A stretch of DNA of 6,368 nucleotides from an uncultured Pseudomonadota bacterium (GTDB lineage Bacteria; Lernaellota; Lernaellaia; Lernaellales; Lernaellaceae). The stretch's first letter is position 1. Each line of letters begins with the position of its first letter. Shown piece by piece: positions 1 to 6,368 of the stretch. A program made the position numbers and the translations under genes. Below the pieces are notes generated by a model. The model was not told the origin of the DNA and searched no databases. It saw nothing but the letters and a program-made list of their open reading frames with translations. Location of the stretch: NCBI GenBank assembly GCA_937967875.1, contig CALBTQ010000152.1, positions 1 through 6,368 of the forward strand, given 5' to 3'.

Positions 1-41
1 ATTTTGGTCGAAATTTTCATATTCCCGAACGTACTGGCCAT
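1..41 (-). CDS. Probable methyl-accepting chemotaxis protein, N-terminal fragment
   Basis: Only the first 13 codons lie in the window, reading MASTFGNMKISTK; the rest is beyond the left edge. The start is supported by a strong Shine-Dalgarno sequence, GGAGGA (bases 54-49 on the minus strand), 7 nt before the ATG. A short polar start followed by 'MKISTK' is a common opening of methyl-accepting chemotaxis proteins, just before the first transmembrane helix, but no helix is visible here to confirm it. The position supports the call: it is the fourth gene of a cheX-cheA-cheW series on the same strand, 58 nt after the cheW stop, where a receptor gene is often found. If correct, the product would be a membrane receptor controlling the CheA encoded upstream. 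Other signalling membrane proteins can begin in a similar way, so the assignment rests on a very short stretch plus context. Confidence 0.6.
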   Translation of the reverse strand, partial: MASTFGNMKISTK

Positions 42-48
42 TGCTTGA

Positions 49-54
49 TCCTCC
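49..54 (-). promoter_or_regulatory. Ribosome-binding site of the left-edge receptor gene
   Basis: On the minus strand the sequence reads GGAGGA, 7 nt before the ATG at 41-39. It lies in the 58-nt gap after cheW. It is the main evidence that a real gene starts at the left edge, because so little of the coding region is visible. Confidence 0.75.
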
Positions 55-99
55 CTCTTTTCCTGGCGCTTTTCGGTCTGTTATCCGATCGAGACGGAT

Positions 100-570
100 C
101 TAGCTGATAATCTCGGATATTTTCAATATTGATAGAAGCTCGCCATCGAGCTTAACGACGCCGCTGAAATACTTGCCGTTGATCTCTCCGATATTGGCGG
201 GGGGAGAGTCGATTTCCGATTCTTTTACTGACACCACATCGCCGACCCGGTCGACCAACAGTCCTACCTGGTCGGTGCCGGTCTGCTCATTGACCATGTT
301 GGCGATGCCTTGGGCGAGAATTTCATCATGTGTTTTTAAAATGATGCCGCGCGATTCGGGCGTGATCGAACGGTGATCCAATCCCAGCTTCACCCCCAGA
401 TCGAGCATGGTGATGATCTGTCCGCGCAGGTTGAGCAAACCGCGCACGTGCTCGGCGACCTGATGCACCTTGGTCATGTCCAGGTGGCGATTGATTTCGC
501 GGATGACCAGGATGTCGATGCCGAACAGAGCGTCGTCCAGATAAAACGTGGAGAATTGCTTTTCACTCAT
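100..570 (-). CDS. cheW: Chemotaxis adaptor protein CheW
   Basis: CheW is a soluble scaffold that links the CheA kinase to the cytoplasmic tips of chemoreceptors. The 156-residue product is a single CheW domain, close to the usual family length. Visible hallmarks are the first strand 'FYLDDALFGIDI' (residues 9-20), the 'RGLLNLRG' signature (43-50) followed by 'IITMLDL', the 'VGLLVDRVGDVVSV' segment (102-115), and a C-terminal 'FSGVVKLDGELLSIL' (135-149). About ten residues around 'NMVNEQTGTD' (91-100) look like a slightly enlarged loop. The ATG at 570 is chosen over an in-frame TTG at 588 because a near-perfect GAGGAGG lies 7 nt before it. Its ATG overlaps the cheA stop (ATGA), which implies translational coupling and balanced CheA:CheW output. 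The stop is TAG. The probable receptor gene follows 58 nt downstream. Confidence 0.96.
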   Translation of the reverse strand: MSEKQFSTFYLDDALFGIDILVIREINRHLDMTKVHQVAEHVRGLLNLRGQIITMLDLGVKLGLDHRSITPESRGIILKTHDEILAQGIANMVNEQTGTDQVGLLVDRVGDVVSVKESEIDSPPANIGEINGKYFSGVVKLDGELLSILKISEIIS

Positions 571-3500
571 TGTTGCGCCTCCTCGCAAATCAGGTCGTTG
601 ATTCGCTGCAACATGCGCGCTTTGTCGATTTTCACTTCATAGGCGTCGAAGCCGGCTTCCAGCGCCCGCTGTTTCGAGCCTTCATCGTCCAGCGAGGTCA
701 TCGCCATGACCGGGACCTTTTTGGTTTTCTCGTTGTCGCGGATGCGTTTGACCAATTCGTATCCGTCCATTTGCGGCATGATGATGTCGGAAATGACGAT
801 GTCGTAGGTGTGGCGCAACAACAGATCCAGCGCCTCTTCGCCGTTGGAGGCGACGTCGACATGGTGCCCGGCGCTGGTCATGTAGCCGTACTCGAGCTGC
901 TTGAAGAACGGCGTGTCCTCGGCCAGCAGAATCCGATAGTTCTTGCATTCCTCGCTGTGCGCCACTTCGGCGCCGCCGCAGATGGTGACGTCGATCTTGT
1001 CGAACAGGGCGAACATGTCCAGCACGAGGGTGATGCGTTCGTTGATGATGGCCGAGCCCAGCAGGCCGGTCGCCTTGATGTTCTGGGTGTCCAGTTCCAG
1101 GTCGGTTTCCAGCACGTCGAGGACCTCGGTGGCGACGATGCCGATCGGCTTTTTGGTCATTTTCGGCACGATGATGTGCAGGACCTGCTTATTGTTTTCC
1201 GGGCGGGAAACGGGCAGGTAATCCTCGAGACGGACCAGCCGCAACGAGCCGCCGCGGTATTTGAGATATTCCTTGTCGCCGATGTGCTCGATCTCGCTGA
1301 CCGGCACCTTCTCCAGCCGTTTGATCAGCGCCAGGGACATGGCGAACGTTTCGGTCGGGCCGTTGGCGAAGATCAGCAGCGATTGCTTTTCGCGCATCGC
1401 CGTGCGCTGATAATCCTTCTGGATGGCCACCGCCGCGCGGTCGAGTTCCTCGAAGCGCAAACCGGCCGTTTCCGAGATGCCCTGCGGATCGAGAATCATC
1501 GCCACGCTGCCGTCGCCCATGATCGTCGTGCCGGCGTAGCAGACGTTGTCCTTAATGTATTTGGACAGGGCTTTGACCACGATCTCTTCGTTGTCGGCGA
1601 TGTTGCTGACGATCAGGCCGAAGCGGTTGTTGCCCGATTTGAGCACCAGAATCGTAATCGCGCTTTCCTTGTGCCAGCGGCGGTTTTCGTCCTTGTGGCC
1701 GCGACGGTTGCCCGGCGCGGAGACCGGACCGATTTCCGGCGGCAGATCGCTGTTGGGCCGCTGCGCGGTCAATTCGCCGGATTCCTCGTCGTAGCTGTAA
1801 TCTTTGCCGTAGCTGGCTACGCGCCGGTCGGCGAGGCGGTTGCGGCGGTCGATTTTTTCCGAGCCGGACGAGGAGTCGACGTAGATGCGATCGATGCCCA
1901 GGACATCGGCGAGGCGCACCAGCGGCAACAACTTGTCGCGCAGGCGCAACACGTCGGCGCCGTTGACTTTCTCGATTGCCTTGTGGCTGTCCTTGGCCCG
2001 GATGCGCACCAATTCCTCGATGCTCACCTGCGGGATGGCGAACTTCTCTTCGTTCACTTTGACGATCAACGAGGGGATGATCGCCAGGGTCAGCGGCAGA
2101 CGCAGGTTGACGCGCGTGCCCTGGCCCTTGGTCGATTCGATGTCCACGGTGCCGCCGAGTCGCTCGATGTTGGTCTTGACCACATCCATGCCCACGCCAC
2201 GGCCCGAGACGTCGGTGACCGTTTTGGCCGTCGAGAAGCCGGGCGCGAAGAGGAAGGAGTAGATTTCACGGTCCGACAGACGTTCCGCTTCCTGTTCGCT
2301 CACCAAGCCCTTTTGAATCGCCTTGGCCCGGATGACCGAGATGTCGATGCCTTTGCCGTCGTCGATGATCTCGATGTTGACCATGCCCGCTTCGTGATAG
2401 GCGCGGATCAACACGCGGCCGGTGCGCGACTTGCCGGCGGCTTCGCGTTCATCGGGGCTCTCGATGCCGTGGTCGACGGTGTTGCGGATCAAGTGGGTCA
2501 ACGGATCCGACAACGATTCGATGATCGACTTGTCCAGCTCGACTTCGCTGCCGACCAACTGCAGATCGGCTTCCTTTTTCAGGCGGCGCGACAGATCGCG
2601 CATCAAGCGCGGGAATTTGTTGAATACGTTGCCCACCGGCTGCATGCGCGTTTGCATGATGTTTTCCTGCAGCTCGGTGGTGATCAGGTTCAGATTCTGG
2701 ACCATGGCGTTGATGCTTTTGATTTCGGCTGCATGCTGCGACAGAATCTGCGCCAATTGGTTGCGGCCCAGAACGAGTTCGCCGGCGAGGTTCATCAGGT
2801 TGTTGAGCAGGCTCACCTTGACCCGCAACGTTTCCTGACCGCCGGACGCTTGCACCGCGGCATTGCCGGCGGTGCTTTCTGCGACGGGCTTGCTCTCAAC
2901 GACTTCAGTTTCGTTTTTCAGCATTTCAGGCTCCGCTTGGCGAACCGGTTCCGTTGCTTTGGGCGCGGGTTTGGGTTTGTTGTCGTCGAACAGGAAAATG
3001 TTTTCCATGCCCAATCCCAGCGCGCTGGCCAGCAAATCCTGTTCCAGCACGGTCGCCACCACTAAGGCCAATTCTTCGACGTCGGTCGATTCGTTGAGCG
3101 TGGCCAGGGCGTCTTCGCCGGCCAGGATCGAACCGATCGATTTGGCTTTTTCCAATAGGCCGGCGGGGGGCAGGTCATGGGCGAACAGATCGGCCTGCGG
3201 ATGAACGACCACTTTGAAAATCAACTGCCCGTGTGCTCTGGCGTGCGCCAGTTCCTCGGCGTTGAGGTCGTCGTTCGATTTATCGGCGGCGGCTGCAACG
3301 GCTTTTTGCGCCTTGACCGGTGCGGCTTTGGTCGTTCCGGCGTTTTCCGGCAACAAGGCCGTGAGACGAGCCATTTCCTCTTCGATGTTGTAGGTATCGG
3401 AGGCGTCGATGTCGTCGATCATCGCCCGCAGACGGTCGGTGCCGGCCAACAGCGCGTCGACCAGCTCCGGCGTGGGCGACATTTCGCCGTCGCGGATCTT

Positions 3501-3728
3501 CATCAACAGGCTTTCCATCAGGTGGCTGAGGCTGTTGATTTTGTCCAACGCCAGAAAACCGGAGGCGCCTTTGATGCTGTGCACCGAACGGAAAATGCGG
3601 TTGATAACCGATGCGTCCGTGCTTTCTCCGCCGGATTCCAAGCTCAACAGGTCCGGTTCGAGCTGCGTCAGATGTTCACGCGACTCCAAAACGAAATCAT
3701 TGATCAGTTCCAGTTGCGAATTATCCAT
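567..3728 (-). CDS. cheA: Hybrid chemotaxis histidine kinase CheA with two CheW-like modules and a C-terminal receiver
   Basis: This is the central kinase of the pathway: it autophosphorylates a His from ATP under receptor control and passes the phosphate to a receiver. Domains in order over 1053 residues: an HPt/P1 domain (about 1-125) with phospho-accepting His50 in 'RSVHSIKGASGFL'; an Ala/Lys linker; a P2-like domain (about 160-250); a second linker rich in Pro, Glu and Ala; P3 dimerisation helices (about 298-380); and the P4 ATPase (about 385-550). P4 shows an N box 'HLIRNTVDHGIE' (412-423), a G1 box 'DDGKGID' (456-462), an F box 'FLFAPGFST' (492-500) and a G2 box 'GRGVGMD' (509-515). Next come a P5 CheW-like domain (about 551-755) broken by an Arg-rich insert of about 70 residues, a second CheW-like domain (about 782-912), and a receiver (931-1053) with Glu937/Asp938, phospho-accepting Asp981, Thr1011 and Lys1033. 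All catalytic residues are present. Typical CheA proteins are about 650-750 residues, so this one is enlarged. GGGGAG lies 8 nt before the ATG. The cheX stop is 24 nt upstream, and the TGA overlaps the cheW start. Confidence 0.96.
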   Translation of the reverse strand: MDNSQLELINDFVLESREHLTQLEPDLLSLESGGESTDASVINRIFRSVHSIKGASGFLALDKINSLSHLMESLLMKIRDGEMSPTPELVDALLAGTDRLRAMIDDIDASDTYNIEEEMARLTALLPENAGTTKAAPVKAQKAVAAAADKSNDDLNAEELAHARAHGQLIFKVVVHPQADLFAHDLPPAGLLEKAKSIGSILAGEDALATLNESTDVEELALVVATVLEQDLLASALGLGMENIFLFDDNKPKPAPKATEPVRQAEPEMLKNETEVVESKPVAESTAGNAAVQASGGQETLRVKVSLLNNLMNLAGELVLGRNQLAQILSQHAAEIKSINAMVQNLNLITTELQENIMQTRMQPVGNVFNKFPRLMRDLSRRLKKEADLQLVGSEVELDKSIIESLSDPLTHLIRNTVDHGIESPDEREAAGKSRTGRVLIRAYHEAGMVNIEIIDDGKGIDISVIRAKAIQKGLVSEQEAERLSDREIYSFLFAPGFSTAKTVTDVSGRGVGMDVVKTNIERLGGTVDIESTKGQGTRVNLRLPLTLAIIPSLIVKVNEEKFAIPQVSIEELVRIRAKDSHKAIEKVNGADVLRLRDKLLPLVRLADVLGIDRIYVDSSSGSEKIDRRNRLADRRVASYGKDYSYDEESGELTAQRPNSDLPPEIGPVSAPGNRRGHKDENRRWHKESAITILVLKSGNNRFGLIVSNIADNEEIVVKALSKYIKDNVCYAGTTIMGDGSVAMILDPQGISETAGLRFEELDRAAVAIQKDYQRTAMREKQSLLIFANGPTETFAMSLALIKRLEKVPVSEIEHIGDKEYLKYRGGSLRLVRLEDYLPVSRPENNKQVLHIIVPKMTKKPIGIVATEVLDVLETDLELDTQNIKATGLLGSAIINERITLVLDMFALFDKIDVTICGGAEVAHSEECKNYRILLAEDTPFFKQLEYGYMTSAGHHVDVASNGEEALDLLLRHTYDIVISDIIMPQMDGYELVKRIRDNEKTKKVPVMAMTSLDDEGSKQRALEAGFDAYEVKIDKARMLQRINDLICEEAQQ
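578..584 (-). promoter_or_regulatory. Ribosome-binding site of cheW, inside the end of cheA
   Basis: The minus strand reads GAGGAGG, 7 nt before the ATG at 570. It lies within the last codons of cheA, which encode the terminal Glu-Glu-Ala-Gln-Gln. It fixes the cheW start at 570, since the alternative TTG at 588 lies upstream of this site. It also allows re-initiation by ribosomes finishing cheA. Confidence 0.85.
1662..1709 (-). repeat. Tandem 24-nt repeat inside cheA (Arg-rich insert)
   Basis: Two adjacent 24-nt units encode NRRGHKDE (CheA residues 674-681, bases 1709-1686) and NRRWHKES (682-689, bases 1685-1662). I count 17 of 24 identical bases by eye. The resemblance at DNA level as well as protein level suggests an old in-frame duplication. 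It sits at the end of the insert that splits the first CheW-like domain. With so few residues, convergence on a basic sequence is possible. Confidence 0.5.
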
Positions 3729-3752
3729 TGGCCCTTCTCCCCGCCAAGCAGG

Positions 3753-4217
3753 TTAATCCTCCATACACACTTCGATGAAAAATGCTCCGTGGTCGGTGTT
3801 GAACGGCACTACAAGTATGGGAGCCTTGGTCGTATGAGAGGTAGAATGCTTGCGGCCGATGATCGTGGAAGGAATGGCCATGTCGAATTTATAACCGTTT
3901 TCGGCCAATTCCCTTTTTGCGCCGCCGGTAACCATATTGGTGATCTCGCCGACCAGGTCGGCGATCGATTCGTCCAGGGAAGTCAGTTCTTCACCGAACA
4001 TTTGGGAAGCGATGTGCAAAATGGTCGATTCCGAAAAGGTGATCGCCATCGACCCCTTCGCCTTGCCGCTGACCAATCCGATCATTCCGGTCACGTCTCC
4101 TTGCGCCAGCTTTTCCTTTTTAAGGAAGGGCTTGCCGGGAGTGGCTTTTACGTGAGCCATGGTGTCCAGAACGTTGAGACAGGCTTTGAGAAACGGATTG
4201 ATAAAGTCAACTTTCAT
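3753..4217 (-). CDS. cheX: Chemotaxis phosphatase of the CheC/CheX family, CheX-like
   Basis: CheX proteins remove phosphate from phospho-CheY-type receivers and so end the signal. The 154-residue product has the usual length of a CheX. It opens with 'MKVDFINPFLKACLNVLDTM', the typical first helix, followed by a 'GMIGLVSGKAKGSMAITF' strand pair (44-61), the long helix 'LDESIADLVGEITNMVTGGAK' split here as residues 81-90 and 91-101, and a closing 'APILVVPFNT...GAFFIEVCMED' sheet (132-154). The Glu91-x-x-Asn94 pair in that helix matches the ExxN catalytic signature of the family; CheC proteins carry two such motifs, and only one is seen here. GAGGA lies 6 nt before the ATG. It is the first gene of the operon, 24 nt before cheA. 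Its likely substrate is the receiver fused to CheA or an unlinked CheY; this is inferred from context. Confidence 0.9.
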   Translation of the reverse strand: MKVDFINPFLKACLNVLDTMAHVKATPGKPFLKKEKLAQGDVTGMIGLVSGKAKGSMAITFSESTILHIASQMFGEELTSLDESIADLVGEITNMVTGGAKRELAENGYKFDMAIPSTIIGRKHSTSHTTKAPILVVPFNTDHGAFFIEVCMED

Positions 4218-4396
4218 TATGCATCCTCAATTGTTCGATGTAGCCACACTGATGGAACCGGTTGGTTTCAGACGATAAAATCATTGTCGTTGAATCGTGA
4301 AAGCCGAAATGCATGGTCACTGGATCCTAACTATCAGAGGTGAAATTTTTGAATTTTGCCTTCCCGATCGAACCCCTCGAAACCCGAAAACAAGCT

Positions 4397-4439
4397 GTTT
4401 GCTTACTTGCAAACTAGAATTTCGGACTGCATTGCAAAC
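4397..4439. repeat. Three GCAAAC/GTTTGC half-sites
   Basis: GTTTGC (4397-4402) faces GCAAAC (4409-4414) across 6 nt, forming a perfect 6-bp inverted pair. The extended word TTGCAAAC occurs at 4407-4414 and again at 4432-4439, exactly 25 nt apart. Such spaced half-sites can be an operator, and they lie about 190 nt upstream of the cheX start. In AT-rich DNA a chance origin is quite possible. Confidence 0.3.
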
Positions 4440-4571
4440 ACCTAGAGCATATTGCGAAGTGGTAATTGCATTTTTTTTCTTTTCTGCGTCAATTGTTGGG
4501 GCTTATATAGAATCCTTTTATATTTAGGCACTTAGAAAATAAATAATTATGATTTTTGCCGAAATAAAGTA

Positions 4572-4587
4572 TGTGAAATATTTCACA
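4572..4587. promoter_or_regulatory. Perfect 16-bp palindrome matching a CRP-type operator
   Basis: The sequence TGTGAAATATTTCACA is identical to its own reverse complement over all 16 bases. It fits the TGTGA-N6-TCACA consensus bound by cAMP receptor protein and relatives in the Crp/Fnr family. It lies in the divergent control region, 185 nt before the DUF255 start and 354 nt before the cheX start. Relative to the minus-strand TATAAA at 4522-4517, its centre would be about 70 nt upstream of transcription start, near a position used by class I CRP activation. That promoter itself is weakly supported. Which regulator binds, and which gene it controls, cannot be told from the window. Confidence 0.6.
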
Positions 4588-4697
4588 GGCGTTTTTTTTG
4601 GTTATTGATATTTTTTCGCCTGGGTTGTGGGCCATCACGACTTATATTGAAAACTATAAAAGTAGAGATTTTTGGAAAACATTCCCGATTCTCTCTT

Positions 4698-4716
4698 AGA
4701 CCCGGCAGCCGGGTTT
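4698..4716 (+). other. GC-rich hairpin in the probable leader of the DUF255 gene
   Basis: ACCCGG (4700-4705) pairs perfectly with CCGGGT (4709-4714) across a CAG loop, with one more G-U and one A-U pair outside. It ends 56 nt before the ATG. The T-rich TTTCGTTT that follows is too interrupted for a confident intrinsic terminator. It may be a leader structure or attenuator-like element, or may simply reflect GC-rich sequence. Confidence 0.35.
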
Positions 4717-4772
4717 CGTTTCCCCGGTCTGTCGCCGGTGGACAAGACGAATCGTTCACGAAGGAAAATCCA

Positions 4773-6368
4773 ATGCCGCCGGCTTCCATTTCCGGGCGCC
4801 CCGCAGTCAATCGGTTGAGCAGGGAAAAAAGCCCGTACTTGTTGCAACATGCGACCAATCCGGTGGATTGGTTCCCGTGGGACGAGCAGGCGTTTGCCGC
4901 CGCGGCCGCGCAGGACAAGCCGATTTTTCTTTCCATCGGCTACTCGACCTGCCATTGGTGCCACGTCATGGCGCACGAGTCCTTCGAGGACGACGAGGTG
5001 GCCGCGCAACTGAACGAGACGTTCGTCTGCATCAAGGTCGATCGGGAAGAGCGCCCGGACATCGACGACGTGTACATGACCGTCTGCCAGGTCATGACCG
5101 GCTCCGGCGGCTGGCCGCTGACGATCTTCATGACGCCTGACAAACGTCCGTTTTTCGCCGCCACCTATCTGCCTAAAACCGGTCGCTTCGGCCGGCCGGG
5201 CTTGCTGGAAATAGCGCCGCGCGTGCGGGAGATGTGGCGCGACAATCGCGACGAACTGCTGGGCTCGGCGGAGAAAATCTCCCGGGCGTTGTCCAGCCTT
5301 TCGTCGGAAGGACCGGGCCCGGCATTGCAGGAAGCCGATCTGGGGCGGGCGCTTAACCAGATGAAGCATACCTTCGACCGACGGTTCGGCGGTTTCGGCC
5401 ATGCCCCCAAGTTTCCGACGCCGCATCGGTTGAATTTTCTCTTACGCATGGCGCGGCGGTTCGGCGATCGCGACGCTTCCGCGATGGTCGAGGCGACGCT
5501 GCGCGCGATGCGGCAGGGCGGCATCTTCGATCAGATCGGCTACGGTTTTCATCGCTATGCGACCGACGCGCATTGGCTGACGCCGCACTTCGAGAAGATG
5601 CTCTACGATCAGGCGCTGCTGGCCCTGGCGTATCTGGAGACGCACCAGTTCACCGGCCACGCGATGTATGCGCAAACGGCCCGCGAGATTTTCACTTACG
5701 TGATGCGCGATCTGCGCGATCCGGACGGCGCTTTTTTCAGCGCCGAGGACGCCGACAGCGAGGGCGTCGAGGGCAAGTTCTATCTGTGGACCAAGGCCGA
5801 AATCGAAGCGGCGCTCGACCCGGAGGAAGCGGCGTTCGCCGTGGCCGTCTTCAATGTGCGCGCGGAGGGCAATTTCCAGGAAGAGGCGACGCGGCGGCCC
5901 AACGGCGGCAATATTTTGCATTTGGTTTCGCCGGCGGAGGAACTGGCGCGGCGCATGTCGCTGTCGCCGGAACGCTTCGCCGCATTGTTGTCGGCGGTGC
6001 GCGAGAAACTGCTGGCCGTCCGTGAACGGCGCGTGCGGCCGCATCTCGACGACAAGGTGCTGGCCGACTGGAACGGTTTGATGATCGCGGCGCTGGCCAA
6101 GGGCGCACAGGCGCTCGATGAGCCCGCGTACGCCGAGGCCGCGTCGCAGGCGGCCGAGTTCGTTCTGCAACGCATGCGCGACGAACGCGGGCGGTTGCTG
6201 CACCGTTACCGCGACGGCGAGGCGGCCATCGCCGGGTTCGTCAACGATTATGCGTTCGTCGTCTGGGGGCTGATCGAGCTGTACCAGGCGACCTTCGCGC
6301 CGCGTTGGCTGCGCGAGGCGCTGGCGCTCAACGACCTGATGCTCGATCTGTTTTGGGACGAGTCGGGC
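4773..6368 (+). CDS. Thioredoxin-domain protein of the DUF255 (YyaL/SPATA20, COG1331) family, 5' part
   Basis: The frame stays open for 532 codons to the right edge; family members are usually about 670-700 residues, so roughly the last fifth is missing. The ATG at 4773 has AAGGA 7 nt before it. The N-terminal thioredoxin-like domain (about 12-175) shows the family hallmarks '[21 protein letters not shown]' split as residues 13-22 and 23-33, '[16 protein letters not shown]' (51-66) with the CxxC pair Cys60/Cys63, '[10 protein letters not shown]' (89-98) and '[14 protein letters not shown]' (110-123). The following region belongs to the alpha/alpha-barrel part: '[15 protein letters not shown]' (206-220), '[14 protein letters not shown]' (249-262), '[13 protein letters not shown]' (271-283), '[17 protein letters not shown]' (323-339) and '[16 protein letters not shown]' (426-441). 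No signal peptide is seen, so it is probably cytoplasmic. The biochemical role of the family is not settled; the CxxC suggests redox or thiol chemistry. It is transcribed away from the che operon, with no evident functional link. Confidence 0.93.
   Translation, partial: MPPASISGRPAVNRLSREKSPYLLQHATNPVDWFPWDEQAFAAAAAQDKPIFLSIGYSTCHWCHVMAHESFEDDEVAAQLNETFVCIKVDREERPDIDDVYMTVCQVMTGSGGWPLTIFMTPDKRPFFAATYLPKTGRFGRPGLLEIAPRVREMWRDNRDELLGSAEKISRALSSLSSEGPGPALQEADLGRALNQMKHTFDRRFGGFGHAPKFPTPHRLNFLLRMARRFGDRDASAMVEATLRAMRQGGIFDQIGYGFHRYATDAHWLTPHFEKMLYDQALLALAYLETHQFTGHAMYAQTAREIFTYVMRDLRDPDGAFFSAEDADSEGVEGKFYLWTKAEIEAALDPEEAAFAVAVFNVRAEGNFQEEATRRPNGGNILHLVSPAEELARRMSLSPERFAALLSAVREKLLAVRERRVRPHLDDKVLADWNGLMIAALAKGAQALDEPAYAEAASQAAEFVLQRMRDERGRLLHRYRDGEAAIAGFVNDYAFVVWGLIELYQATFAPRWLREALALNDLMLDLFWDESG

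Larger units (their letters stand above)
4218..4772. other. AT-rich divergent intergenic control region
   Basis: These 555 nt separate the minus-strand chemotaxis operon from the plus-strand DUF255 gene, so the promoters of both must lie here or further inside. The middle part (about 4318-4680) is clearly richer in A and T than the flanking genes, with T runs near 4469-4476, 4592-4599 and 4611-4616. I found no convincing protein gene or RNA gene. Reading frames in it lack ribosome-binding sites or family resemblance. No consensus sigma-70 promoter with both hexamers stands out, and no clear sigma-54 or sigma-28 motif was seen. Elements listed separately are the CRP-like palindrome, the GCAAAC half-sites and the leader hairpin. 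An AT-rich -10-like TATAAA occurs at 4655-4660 (plus) and another at 4522-4517 (minus), both without a good -35. Confidence 0.7.

Noticed and set aside
83..99. ATCCG/CGGAT 5-bp inverted repeat directly after the cheW stop.
   Set aside because: The stem is short with a 7-nt loop and no following T run on the minus strand, so it is not a credible terminator; the receptor gene continues downstream.
571..588. Alternative upstream TTG start for cheW, adding six residues.
   Set aside because: The strong GAGGAGG lies between it and the ATG at 570 and is correctly spaced only for the ATG.
570..3065. A very long open frame on the plus strand, antisense to cheA (about 830 codons).
   Set aside because: It mirrors the GC-biased third positions of cheA, has a His/Asp/Val/Gln/Arg-rich composition with no recognisable domain, and the opposite strand is an unambiguous multi-domain CheA.
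4333..4352. AGAGGTGAAATTTTTGAATTT-like text resembling a conserved segment of small-subunit rRNA.
   Set aside because: The similarity stops after roughly 20 bases and the flanks do not match rRNA, so it is taken as chance.
4361..4380. GGTTCGATC on the minus strand, reminiscent of a tRNA T-loop.
   Set aside because: The flanking bases do not form the T stem and no acceptor, D or anticodon arms are found.
4469..4492. Minus-strand TTGACG (-35-like) upstream of an A-rich spacer.
   Set aside because: At 16-18 nt spacing no acceptable -10 hexamer follows, so a promoter is not claimed.
4297..4527. A 76-codon plus-strand frame in the spacer with a hydrophobic, Phe-rich end.
   Set aside because: No convincing ribosome-binding site, no known similarity, and the hydrophobic stretch is produced by a T run. 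It overlaps putative control elements.
4635..6203. Long minus-strand frames opposite the DUF255 gene.
   Set aside because: They are low-complexity, Arg/Ala/His-rich antisense frames without family motifs, while the plus-strand frame carries continuous conserved DUF255 motifs.

Overview
The window looks like chromosomal DNA of a free-living, motile bacterium with GC-rich genes, good Shine-Dalgarno sites and third-position GC bias. The chemotaxis kinase is a hybrid carrying two CheW-like modules and a receiver, an arrangement typical of Deltaproteobacteria/Myxococcota and related phyla. That placement is inference only; no rRNA or other taxonomic marker is present.

Bases 1-4217 hold a minus-strand chemotaxis operon read from right to left: cheX (CheC/CheX-type phosphatase), cheA (1053-residue hybrid kinase), cheW (adaptor) and the first codons of a probable methyl-accepting chemotaxis protein running off the left edge. 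The gaps are short: 24 nt between cheX and cheA, a 4-nt ATGA overlap between cheA and cheW, and 58 nt between cheW and the receptor. All four genes have clear ribosome-binding sites. There is no free cheY, cheR or cheB here; the only receiver is the one fused to CheA. The set could form a compact signalling unit: receptor, CheW coupling, CheA autophosphorylation, transfer to the fused (or an unlinked) receiver, and dephosphorylation by CheX.

Bases 4218-4772 are a 555-nt divergent intergenic region, conspicuously AT-rich in its middle and without a convincing gene. It contains a perfect 16-bp palindrome, TGTGAAATATTTCACA, which matches the classical CRP-type operator pattern TGTGA-N6-TCACA. 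It also has three GCAAAC/GTTTGC half-sites and a GC-rich hairpin in the likely leader of the right-hand gene.

Bases 4773-6368 hold the first 532 codons of a plus-strand gene for a YyaL/SPATA20-type protein (DUF255, COG1331: thioredoxin-like domain plus an alpha/alpha-barrel region). It is cut by the right edge. It has no obvious functional link to chemotaxis, but it shares the control region.

No CRISPR, tRNA, rRNA, IS element or phage gene was seen. The contents are recognisable families. The points most worth a second look are the CRP-like palindrome, the architecture of the hybrid CheA with its Arg-rich insert, and its pairing with CheX.
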